A DNA stretch of 64,000 bases, from the NCBI RefSeq assembly GCF_003144115.1, contig NW_020312000.1, positions 436,117 through 500,116 on the forward strand. Reading direction: 5' to 3'. The notes beneath the pieces were generated by a model. It did not search any database and was not told where the DNA came from. It saw only the letters and a list, made by a program, of their open reading frames with translations. Shown piece by piece: positions 43,903-54,070 of this stretch. The number at the start of each line of letters is the position of its first letter. Positions within the stretch are counted from its first letter, which is position 1. The DNA comes from Tilletiopsis washingtonensis. Taxonomy: Eukaryota > Basidiomycota > Exobasidiomycetes > Entylomatales. The translations under genes were made by a program, and so were the position numbers.

Positions 43903-46900
43903 ATGCCCGGACACCGTCCGGCCATGCGCGTCCTACTAGCGATTCTTCTCGTCGGCGCGGCCACTACTGTTTTAGCCGCCGACGCCGACAGCTGCGCGTC
44001 ACCGCGTCAGGAGTTCGTCTATCGCACGATTACCGTAAGAGACGACGGGGACGAGCACCTCTCGACGATTGGCACATCGTCGCCGGAGACATCGACTGCA
44101 CCGGCGCCCGCTTCTTCCACATCGGCACCAGTCGCGACGTCGTCGGCTGGTCCGACGACAGTCACACCCTCCGAGAGCACAGTACCCTCCGCGAGCCAGA
44201 CGTCCCTATTTGCTAGCTCAACGTCGGCCGCCGCCACGTCGGACGGTGGCAGCCCTCAGACCGATGTCCAGCCTTCCGTGACCTCCGCAGCGCCTCCTGC
44301 TCAGACACAGTCGCCGCCGCCGGTCCAAGAGACGGAGCCTGCAGGGTCAGACGATAGCTCGGGCCGCAACGTCGTCTCTCAGCCTGCCTCCGCATCGAGT
44401 AGCGGCTCTGTGCCCCCGAGCTCCTCTGTCGCTGCGCCGACAGAGACGCAGCAACCACCTTCGGACGCAGGCTCCACGACAGCGGTCGACCCGCAATCTT
44501 CTGCGCCCACCGGCCAGCCCGCGGAGGCAGGTCCCACCACGACCCCTGTCGAGTCTCAGCCGTCCGCTTCAGGTGCTCCTCCTCCGGAGACAGGCGTAGC
44601 AAGCCCGCCTGAGGAGTCGAGCCCAGCAGACGCCCCCAAGTCGACGAGCGTCTCGGCCACCCTGCAGCCCACCCCAGCATCCAACGGCGGCAACAACGAG
44701 ACGTCATCGAGCTCGACGCCGACACATGCAGCCTCCGACGGTGGCTCGCCTCCCGTCGTTACCCCCGCGCCGCAGTCCACGTCGTCTCAGCAGCCCGATG
44801 TACCGGCAGGCACGAGTGGATCTGTGGTGCAAGACTCGGCAGAGCCTCCGGCGCACTCGGACGGGGCAGAGCCGGCTTCGTCCTCGGCTCAGTCCGCACC
44901 AGCTGCATCAACGACCCAGCCCACACAGGTTCCTTCCGAGAGCGAGCCGGCGCAGACCAGCATGGCAAGCGAGCCGGCGCAGACCACCCGTTCGAGCGAG
45001 CCGGTACAGACGACTGCTCACAGCGAGCCAGCGCAGACGACTTCCGGGAGCGAGCCGGTACAGACTGGCCCCGCGAGCGACCCGCAACGAAGTACATTCA
45101 ACGAGCCGGTACAGCCCACGTCGTCAAGCGAACCAGCTCAGGCTACAACCTCAAACGAGCCCGGGCACCCCGGCACCTCGAGTAGCCCGGCACCGGCCGC
45201 GTCTTCGAACGAGCAGGCGCAGGCCACGTCATCCAGCGCACCGGTACAGGTCACATCCTCCAGCGAGCCGGCGCAGAGCACGCCGACAAGCGGCTCCAAC
45301 GACTCGCCTGCGCAGCAGCCCGTCAATTCAGAGGGCGATGCCGGCAGTGTTGGCAGCACCTCTTCGGCATTCACTCCTCCAAGCGCCTCGCAGGCGCCTG
45401 CAGTCACAACAAGCCGTTCGGAGGCCCCGGCAGTCACGACAAGTCAACCACAAAGCCCCGAGAGCGGCTCAGCGACCTCAGCGGCCGGCAGCGAGCCGAG
45501 TGCGACGGCAAGCAGCACGCCCAGCGCGGGCAGCCAGGGGCCCACGACGCCTTCCTCGCAGGCAGACCGGCAGAGCTCCGCGCTCCCGTCAGCGTCGAGT
45601 GGCTCTTCACAGCCAGAGGCGAGCCAGCCCGCCGCAGCGCAGCCCAGCGCACAGCCGACGACCTCGCCAGCGTCGACGGTTGGTACTGAGCAGCCGCAAA
45701 GTGCCTCCCCGACTGGCTCCGAGTCGCCTGTCGAGACCGTGCAGCCGTCACCCGAGCCTGCACAGCCGGCATCCCTCTCGAGCGGCGCGCCTTCTTCTTC
45801 GCAGGTCGCGCAGTCGAGCCAGGCCATCGAACCCAGCGCAACAGCCCCGCCAAGCTCCAGTCAGAGTGGCACCGCCCCACAGCAGACCGCCGGCTCGGGT
45901 CAGGTCTCCCAGCCCGTGCAGGAAGAAGAAGAGCCTCTCGCTACAACCGTCGATCACTCGAGCGCAAGCACAACGACTTCCGAAACAGGGCGCATCGCCA
46001 CGCCCTCGCCGTCAGACGAGGCGCACGCTAGCGCGTCGTCGCCTGGCCAAAGCTCGAGTCTGCCTGCACCGACTCACGAGCCTACAGCGCCGACGAACCC
46101 TGGAACAACGAGCGTACTGCCGAGCTCGTCTGTGGCACAGTCCTTTGAAGGATCCACGTTGCCGAGCGCCCAGCCGAGCCCGGACCCGACGCCGACGGTC
46201 ACCCACGAGAGCGCTGTGACGAGCAGCACGCAAGCTTCTGATGCTCACAGCTCGTCCGTTGCGGTCGGCTTTTCGTCCACCGCACAGTCTGCCCTACCTG
46301 CGCCCTCCGAAACGTCGGCGCCGCACGGCACGCCAGACAGCCCGCCGGCATCCTCCTCGGCGACCCAGGCACCCGCGGTCACCTCGAGTGTGCCGGCAGC
46401 TGCTTCCTCATCCGCAGACGCCGCATCGCCGGCAGTTTCGAACGAGACGCCGCCACTAACCTCCTCGGTGCAGCCAGCCTCGCCTTCGACCCATGCATCA
46501 GAGCCTCCGACGCAATCTTCAGTGCAGACACCGCAACAGGCGGCCACGAGCACACAGAGTCAGAGTCCAGCTTCTTCCTCCCTCGCAGCGGCAGGTCTCA
46601 GCTCCACGCAGGTGGTGTACGACTCTTCAAGTGTGACGCACGGCTCCTCGAGCCCTGCGCAGGCTTCCTCGAGCGTTGCGGGCGGCGCAGGGACATCGTC
46701 GGCAGTGCATGGGAGCTCCTCCGCTGTGCCGCTCTCCTCGGCTTCCCCTGTCGTCAATCCTGAGCAGCCTACTTCGTCTTCGACGCCCGCCGGTGCTCAG
46801 ACGACGAGTGTGGGGCAGCCTATGAGCACAGCAGCTCCATCGGGCCCCGCCGCCTCCTCGAGCGCCGCAGGTTCGCCAGATGGAGCGTCTTCGACAAGCG

Positions 46901-49478
46901 ATGTGCCTCCTGGCCCTCCCGCGCAGTCGAGTGGCGCAGCGACAGACAGCCAGCACCCCAGCTCGGCGAGCAGTGGCCAGCACGCCATGAGCACATCGGC
47001 GCAGAACGTGGTGCCCGACGCCGCCACGAGTTCCAGCGTTTCGGGGCCTACCAACACGAATGTTGCACCGCCTGTTGAATCCCAGGCTAGCAGCAGCTCC
47101 GCCCGCCCGGCGGACAGCACCTCCAGCCCAGCGGCAAGCAGCACCGTTGTTCCTCAAACGAACAGCGGCACGGTCACGCCAGTGGACCACAGCAGCGTGC
47201 CTCCGGCGCAGCAGTCGAGCGGCAGCCAGCCTCCGGCGCAGCAGTCGAGCAGCAGCCAGCCCCCTGCGCAGCAGTCGAGCAGCAGCCAGCCCCCTGCGCA
47301 GCAGTCGAGCAGCAGNNNNNNNNNNNNNNNNNNNNNNNNNNNNNNNNNNNNNNNNNNNNNNNNNNNNNNNNNNNNNNNNNNNNNNNNNNNNNNNNNNNNN
47401 NNNNNNNNNNNNNNNNNNNNNNNNNNNNNNNNNNNNNNNNNNNNNNNNNNNNNNNNNNNNNNNNNNNNNNNNNNNNNNNNNNNNNNNNNNNNNNNNNNNN
47501 GCAGCAGTCGAGCAGCAGCCAGCCCCCTGCGCAGCAGTCGAGCAGCAGCCAGCCCCCTGCGCAGCAGTCGAGCAGCAGTCAACCTCCGGCACAGCAGTCG
47601 AGCAGCCAGCCCCCGGCGCAGCAGTCGAGCAGCCAGCCTCCGGCACAGCAGTCGAGCAGCAGCGTGCCTCAGCCCCAGGCGAGCAGCACCAGCCTGCCTC
47701 CGCCGGCAAACAGTAGCAGCAGTGTGGCCGCCCCGGCAAGCAGTGACGTGCGATCGGTCGACAGCAGCAGCACGCCAACGCAAAGCAGCAGCAGTACGCC
47801 GCAGGGCAGCAGCAGTGTTGCGCCTCCAGCAGGCAGCTCTACAAGCAGCGGAGCAGCGACCTCGCCTGCCGGCAGCGCTGTCCAGCCGGCAAGTACCTCG
47901 GCGGCTGCGAGCTCCTCCGGGGCGCCTCTGCTCTCGGCCTCCGTCAGCGTCGTGTCCTCGTCGTCAAGTTCTGCGGTGGTCTCCGCCTCGCTCGAGGTCC
48001 AGTCCAACCTCTCCGCGACCGTGACGGCATCAGTCTCCCTCACGTCTTCCTCGAGCCCGGCAGCGGCTTCCTCGACGCCCGCGCCTGTAGTTTCCTCGAG
48101 CCAGGCAGCAGCAACTCCTTCGAGCTCGCTAGTGGCCCCAGGTAGCTCGAGCGCGGTCTCAGGACCCGTTGGCTCCCAAGCAGCCTCAAGCCAAGCATCC
48201 CTTTCGTCCAGCTCGGCGCCGCCGCAGGTCACAACGACCGTTGGCGGTGCGGCTGGGACGTCGAGCGTTCCAGCAGTGTCGTCCCCAACCGCCGGAGGTG
48301 GCGCAAGCAGCTCGAGCGTTCCAGCGGCGTCTTCCTCAGTCCCCGCAGGTGGCGCAGGCAGTTCGAGCGTTGCAGGTGGTGCTGCAACGTCGGGCGTTGC
48401 AGGCGGCGCTGCCTCGTCGAGCGTCGCTGGCGGCATTGGGACGTCGAGCGTGGCAGGAGGCGCAGGCAGCTCGAACGTTGCCGGTGGCGTCGCTACATCA
48501 AGCGTCACGGGCGGTGGCGCCACGTCAAGCGTTGCCGGTGGGGCTGTAACTTCGAGCGTTGTGGGCGGCGGCGCCACCTCCAGCGTCGCAGGCGGCGGTG
48601 CGACGTCCAGCGTTCCCGCAGCATCCGCCACCGCAACAGTCAGCGGCGGCGGTGTCACGAGCACCTCGACCACGGCGGCTGTAGGCGGTGGTGCGGCCAC
48701 TTCCTCCGGTTCCGGCACGGCGGCTGTGGGTGGTGGCGCCGCGACGTCAAGCGCTCGCGGGTCCACCACGGTGGCAGGAGGGGCCGCCACGTCGAGCGGC
48801 GCCGCTGGAAGCTCAATAAAGCCGGCCCCTTCTCCAGCGTCGACGACGACGACTGCTCAGCAGGCCATGACGACGTCATGCGGCCTGTTGGGCTGCGTCG
48901 TGAAGCCTCTCGTCTCGACGGTCGGCACCCTTGCCGCACGCAGACGTGACCTCGACGAGACGGCGAACCTGGCGCCAATGCCGACGTCGGTTCGCAATGC
49001 CGAGGTCCAATCGCTCGCACGTGCAATCGAGGCGATCAGCAACAGCGCCAGACTGCTACAGCAGCAGCTGGCGCCTCTGCGCAGTGTCGCTCGCGCCGGC
49101 GCACCCGTCGCCGCTGCTGCGCCACAGCGGCTGCGCGACATGGTCAAGCTGACGCAGGCCTGCGAGGCTCGCCTCGACTGGGTGCAGCAGCCCTTCGTCG
49201 GCACTCAGAGTACCGAGGTGCTCGCGGCACTGCAGCAGCTCGTGCGCTCCGAGACGGCGCTTGGTACGACACTGCAAGCCAAGCAGGCCCTGCTGCGCGA
49301 CTTTGGAGTGCAGCAAGCCGCCCTCGCGGCACTCAAGGCGCTGGAGCGCAGCTCGGCCCGCATGCTCGAGGCGCTGGCAGCCCTGCTGCCGGATGGCCTC
49401 GAGCAGTGCAAGCAGGCAGATGTCACCCTCGAGGCGGTCCATGTTGCCCTGCGCGTGGCGTTTGCCTCGTCGGGCTGA
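43903..49478 (+). CDS. Giant secreted Ser/Thr/Pro-rich repeat protein with C-terminal helical domain
   Basis: Single-exon gene for a mucin-like surface or cell-wall protein of about 1860 aa. Met8 starts a clear signal peptide, MRVLLAILLVGAATTVLA, with predicted cleavage before ADADSC. Some 1600 residues follow that are dominated by Ser, Thr, Pro, Ala and Gln and would be heavily O-mannosylated. They contain three tandem-repeat arrays annotated separately. The last 190 residues change character: TTSCGLLGCVVKPLVSTVG, then RRRDLDETANL, then an Ala/Leu-rich stretch of four or five predicted amphipathic helices with a lone Cys near the end. There is no hydrophobic GPI-attachment tail. An N gap at 47316-47500 breaks the reading frame only because its nominal length is arbitrary. 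The helical domain resembles hydrophobic-surface-binding proteins in general layout only; function is unknown. Confidence 0.85.
44941..45288 (+). repeat. 9-residue (27-nt) tandem array, consensus SEPAQTTSS
   Basis: About thirteen degenerate copies, one of them 8 residues long, within the Ser/Thr-rich domain (SEPAQTSMA, SEPAQTTRS, SEPVQTTAH, SEPAQTTSG and so on). Regular Glu every nine residues spaces negative charge through an otherwise uncharged, glycosylatable chain. Confidence 0.85.
47197..47663 (+). repeat. 10-residue (30-nt) tandem array, consensus QPPAQQSSSS
   Basis: Nearly identical 30-nt units (for example 47227-47256, 47257-47286, 47520-47549) on both sides of an N run. The last units shorten to nine residues. 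Nucleotide identity between central units is almost complete, implying recent expansion or gene conversion, and explains why the assembly failed here. Confidence 0.93.
47316..47500. other. Assembly gap (185 N) inside the 30-nt repeat
   Basis: 185 undetermined bases. Repeat phase on the two sides requires a true length of 12 plus a multiple of 30, and the same lengths also restore the reading frame, so the gap length given is nominal. Confidence 0.97.
48369..48611 (+). repeat. 9-residue (27-nt) tandem array, consensus VAGGGATSS
   Basis: Nine consecutive copies (VAGGAATSG, VAGGAASSS, VAGGIGTSS, VAGGAGSSN, VAGGVATSS, VTGGGATSS, VAGGAVTSS, VVGGGATSS, VAGGGATSS) exactly filling 243 nt. The Gly-Gly spacing differs from the Pro/Gln-rich array upstream, so the stalk has segments of different flexibility. 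Confidence 0.92.
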
Positions 49479-50575
49479 GCGCAGCAGTGACGCTGTCCTT
49501 CACCCCTCCTGTCTCCTTTTCTCTTCGACATCGCGTTGCATCTGTCACCCTCATTTACCGTGCTGTGCCGCTCCGTATTTCACACTCTTTGCTGTTCTCT
49601 CTTGTCTGTCCTTTGGCAAATTTGGTCTGTCGAGTGACTCCCGCGTTGCGTGTCTGCTGCCATCGGAATGCACCCGTTATGTCCTCGCCAGGCGTGGGAG
49701 CGGCCTTGAGCCACGTGGCTTGCTGTGAGCCGGACCCGGCATGCCCAGCCGGCCTCTCGCGCGCCTCGCCGCGCCTCGGCGACTCCTGCGAGCCTGCGCG
49801 CTAAAGGCGGCGAGCGTGCCCCGCGACATGACAGCCAGCGCTCGCAGCGACTTCAGAGCGCAGCCGAGGAGGTCGCAGGCGGTGAGACAACGGCGCTGTG
49901 CTGCGCTGGCACGGCTCACAGAGGGGCGCAAAGCGCACGGAAGTGCCACTGCTGCCCTGAGGGGCGGCCGGAGTGCGGGGAAGCGGTCTCTGATCGTCGG
50001 CGCGGGAAGGGGTCTTGCTTGCAGCAGGCGCCGGCACGCCGCGAGTGCCCCACACGACGTGCACAGCGCGACGCCGGATCAGCCCACCAAGATCTGCAGC
50101 CTGCGCTGCGGCTGCGCGCGAGATCGACACGTCAAGTCCGACCTCTTGCTCCCGTCCACCTCGACGTCGCTTCCAGACGTGCGCTTCAGCCTGTGCCGAG
50201 GGTCGAAGCATGGCGTCGACAGGCCTCTGGGGTGCGCACGCAAGCCGGCGGGCGGTGCGCGTGATGGCGCGCCGGCGAGATTTGCGGCAGGGACTACAAG
50301 AATTGAGCTGAAGTCGTGTCGCGCGGCCCTGATTTCAAAGCAGCTGCCTGCCGGGTCTGGCGAGGCGGGTCGGGCACTTGAGCAGTGTGGCGTGGCACTC
50401 GGCGTGGGGCCCTTCTTCGCGCGGCACGCCGTCGCTGTCGCAGGCACGCCGCCAGTCTCGGCGCCGCGGCGCACGCTTACATGCCGCTCGCCGCCTTGCC
50501 TCGCCTCGACTCGCCGACAGGCCTGACCGCCTTCTCACCGCCTCACCACCACCTCACCCCATCTCACACTTCATC
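49479..50575. promoter_or_regulatory. Intergenic region upstream of HEM1
   Basis: 1.1 kb between tandem genes. The first 200 bp after the surface-protein stop are AT/pyrimidine-rich, as expected for a 3' UTR. The last 60 bp before the HEM1 ATG are a CT/CA-rich leader. No ORF or RNA gene is supported between. Confidence 0.5.
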
Positions 50576-52747
50576 ATGGACCGCACCGTAGCCTCGCTGC
50601 GCCAGCTGCGCCCCTCGTGCCCGTACCTGTCGCGCACGCCCATGCTGCAGCTGCGCAGCATGAGCACGACGACGTGCCTGCCCGGCGGGCCCACGCGCCT
50701 CGCCGTGCGTGCCCAGCAGTGCCCCGTCATGAGCGAGGCCATCGCCGAGCACCCCGACCAGGCCGCCGCCGCCGCGCCCGCCATGAGCAGCGCCGCCGGC
50801 AAGTTCCTCTTTGGCAGCGGCCCCGCCACCGTCGCCTCGGCGCACCTGGCGCTCGGCACGGCCGCCGCGCGCCGCCCGCAGGCGCCCGCCGGCGTGTGCC
50901 CCTTCGCCGCCGGCGCCACGCACAACCCGCACATCGGCCAGCAGGCGCGCACGTACGTCAGCCGCACCGAGGCGCCCGCCGCCAGCGTCGTGGCCAACCC
51001 GGACCACCTGGACCGCATTCACGCCAAGGAGGGCGTGCGCACCGGTGGCCACGGCGACCCGGAGAAGTGCCCGCACACCAAGGTGAGTGGCGCATGCTCG
51101 AGGAGGGGTGAGACATGCTGACCCCCTTGCCAGGCGCTTGCCGCAGCTGCTGCCGCTGAGAAGGCTGCTGCCTTTGCTGCCGAGGGCCGCTCGACGTTCC
51201 GCGCCGACAGCATGAAGAAGAAGCAGGTCCGCACGCCCGGCTCGGGCATGGGCATGCCGCCCACGCTCAAGCCCAAGGAGGGCCCTGGCTTCGACTACGA
51301 GGCCTTCTACCACCGCGACATCATGGCCAAGCACGCGGACAAGTCGTACCGCTACTTCAACAACATCAACCGCCTCGCCGGCAAGGCGCCGCGCGGCCAC
51401 CTGCAGGACGAGGCGCAGGAGATCACCGTGTGGTGCGCCAACGACTACCAGAACATGTCGCGCCACCCGCGCGTCCTCGCCGCCATGAGCGAGACGCTCA
51501 ACAAGTACGGCGCCGGCGCCGGCGGCACGCGCAACATTGCCGGCCACAACCAATTCGTCGAGAAGGCCGAGGCCGTGCTGGCCGAGCTGCACCGCAAGGA
51601 GGCGGCGCTCGTGTTTGGCTCGTGCTACGCCGCCAACGACGGCACGCTCACGATCCTCGGCTCGAAGCTGCCCGACTGCGTGTTCCTCTCCGACAGCTCG
51701 AACCACGCGAGCATGATCCAGGGCATTCGCCACTCGGGCGCCAAGAAGGTCATCTACAAGCACAACGACATGGAGGACCTCGAGGCGAAGCTCAAGGCGA
51801 TTCCCATCGACACGCCCAAGATCATCGCCTTCGAGTCGGTGTACTCGATGTGCGGCACCGTCGGCCCGATCGAGCGCACCATCGAGCTGGCTGAAAAGTA
51901 CGGCGCCCTGACCTTCCTCGACGAGGTGCACGCCGTCGGCATGTACGGCCCGCGCGGCGCCGGTGTCGCCGAGCACCTCGAGTGGGAGATCCAGGAGCGC
52001 GGCGGCGCGGCGGCGCAGAACGGCAAGAAGACGCTCATGGACCGCATCGACATCATCACGGGCACGCTCGGCAAGGCGTACGGCAACGTCGGCGGCTACA
52101 TTGCCGGCTCGAACCGCTTCGTCGACCTGATCCGCAGCTTTGCGCCGCAGTTCATCTTCAGCACGACGCTGCCGCCGTCGGTGCTCACCGGCGCCACGAC
52201 GGCCGTCGAGGTGCTGATGGAGAGCAACCACACGCGCCGCGTGCAGCAGATCCGCACGCGCGAGACGAAGAATGCCCTCATCGCCGCCGGCATTCCGCTG
52301 CAGCACAACCCGTCCCACATTGTGCCCGTGCTCGTCGGCAGCGCCGAGAAGGCCAAGGCGGCGTCGGACATGCTGCTCGCCGAGCACGGCTGCTACGTGC
52401 AGCCGATCAACTTCCCCACGGTGGCGCGCGGCCTCGAGCGTCTGCGCATCACGCCCACGCCCGGCCACAGCTCGGCCGACGTGCAGCACCTCGTGCAGGC
52501 GCTCGACGCCGTCTGGACGAAGCTCGGCATCCGCCGCGTCGACGAGCTGCGTGCCTGCGAGCCCGGCACCGACGCGCTCGCCGACCTCTTCTGCCAGGCC
52601 GAGCGCGACACCAACTCGGCGCCCCTGTGGAGCGACGAGCTGCTCGCCATCGACACTGTCGCCGACGCGCCCGCCACGCCTGGCCTCCACGTGCCCGGCG
52701 CCATGCCCCTCGAGGCGCAGTCGTCGCCCATCTCGGCCGTCGCCTAG
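50576..52747 (+). CDS. HEM1: 5-aminolevulinate synthase, mitochondrial
   Basis: PLP-dependent enzyme condensing glycine and succinyl-CoA in the mitochondrial matrix, the first step of haem synthesis; 706 aa. Exons are 50576-51082 and 51134-52747. Catalytic-domain landmarks are [61 protein letters not shown] and [15 protein letters not shown] with the PLP lysine at about K483. The N-terminal 170 residues form an unusually long presequence and regulatory region with four Cys-Pro dipeptides in haem-regulatory-motif context: SCPYLS, QCPVMS, VCPFAA and KCPHTK. Haem binding to such motifs blocks import of animal ALAS, so feedback by haem is plausible. The C-terminal 60 residues beyond the core are low complexity. 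Confidence 0.97.
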
Positions 52748-53147
52748 TTGCCCCCCTCTGATGTGTTGCCCCCCGTCTCGGCCTCTGCTGGCCGAGTGGC
52801 TCAGCGCGCCCTGCTCACGCGCCGCTGGCGATCTCAATGTCATGCCTGCTGTCTCACACTGTCCCAGAGCGAAGGCGCGCATCACTTGTGTCATTCGTTG
52901 GGCGCGGATGGTCGAGCGTTGAGTGGTGGTGAGAGAAGTTGATTCGAGGAGCAGACTTGAGCCGTGAGGATCGCATCGCGAAGTTGACTTGGGCGAGGCT
53001 TGACGGAAGAGCGCCCTCAGACGATTGAGCATGGGTCGGAGGCGAGAGAAAGAGACAAAGAGTCGGAGCAGGTTCGCAAGGCGCTTGAGGCAACTTGTGG
53101 GGCGAGTCGAAGAGAAAGACGCTTGCCGAGACGTGGTTTCCACAGCG
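52748..53147. other. Convergent intergenic region, HEM1 and uncharacterised gene
   Basis: 400 bp between stops, with lower GC than the flanking HEM1 sequence. A CTGGCCGAGTGGCTCAGCG stretch at about 52784-52802 looks like a tRNA D-arm, but no acceptor, anticodon or T-arm accompanies it. Otherwise only 3' UTR sequence is expected. Confidence 0.45.
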
Positions 53148-54070
53148 CTAAGCTGAAGCCGCGTTGTCGTTCCCGGCATTGCTGCCGCCTGCAGAAGCCG
53201 AGCGTTTCCACTGCGGCGCGCTCAACTTGGCTGCGTACCCCTCAGCACGGCCCTCGTCAAAGGAGGCTTGGAAGCGACTGAGAGGAGAGGTCAGGCTGTA
53301 CGTCTATGCTTACAAGATAAGATGAGACAGGAATCCTGGCGGTGACACTCACGGTGCAGGGTCCGACTCCCTCGCACGGAGGCGAGGCACGTTCATGCCT
53401 GCCATCATGTCGGCCTTGTCATTGAGACCATATGAAAAGCCGCTACCGTACGCTGTCTTGCTTGCACCGTCTGCTGAAGGCGGGGGCAGTTTCTCATGGA
53501 TTGCAGAGAGGTCAGTGACCCTTTCCAATTGCTCGCGGCACTCGTTGGCAGCGGTCTTTACGACTGAGAGATCGCCATAGAATAACACGACCCTTTCGCC
53601 AGAGGTGAGATGGTAACTGCAGAAATGAGCCGAGTGAAGCCTGCAGATCGACCTGACAATACTCCAAGCCTATGTGACGTTCGGTTCTTCAGCAGGTGCT
53701 CAGATAGATGCAGTAAAGGACTCACGTGTGGTGGCAACGTCACCTTCTTCTTCTTCGTGGAGGAAGTCACCTCGAGCGGGACATGGCCGCACCGACCCGT
53801 CTTCGCCGAGTCTTGCCCCCGTTCATAGATGAATTGAGGAACGTCGGCACCGGAGTCTGCAAGAAGACGAGCAGCCCTGTCGAGGGCCATCGAAGCTTGA
53901 GTGCGGTCCGTCTGCGGGTTGTCCGCGAAGCGCCACAGCTTTTTGGCCTCGGCAATCCCCGCGCCCGCGCTGGGGTCGTGGTCATCGCTGTCGTCCATAT
54001 AAGAGGAGATGCTATCAGGATCAAGAATCGTGAAGTTGTAGATAAAGTGGCGATCCGGGACGTGGGACAT
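53148..54070 (-). CDS. Uncharacterised 255-aa protein in lower-GC sequence
   Basis: Exons are 54070-53726, 53686-53658, 53616-53353 and 53277-53148. I do not recognise the product. The model is supported by phase agreement at all three introns, by GT donors (GTGAGT, GTCAGG, GTGAGT), by pyrimidine-rich acceptors, and by continuous protein-like sequence: KVTLPPH|NRTSHRLGV|FYHLTSGERVVLFYGDLS and SDPAP|RFQASFDEGR. Exon 2 is a 29-nt microexon. Features are an acidic stretch (MDDSDDHD) near residue 25, a KKKK cluster near 105, and a C-terminus rich in Ser, Asn and Ala. No signal peptide or membrane helix. Codons ending in A or T are much commoner than in neighbouring genes, pointing to relaxed codon bias, recent origin or transfer. 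Confidence 0.68.

Noticed and set aside
47316-47663. Apparent frameshift in the giant surface-protein gene
   Set aside because: The frame change coincides exactly with the N gap, and repeat phase predicts a gap length that restores frame.
52784-52802. tRNA-like D-arm CTGGCCGAGTGGCTCAGCG
   Set aside because: No matching acceptor stem, anticodon arm or GTTCRA T-loop within 100 nt on this strand; chance similarity.
50564-53179. 871-codon open frame antisense to HEM1
   Set aside because: It mirrors the strongly GC3-biased HEM1 coding sequence. The translation is Val/Arg/Ala/His-rich with no domain. It is a codon-bias shadow.
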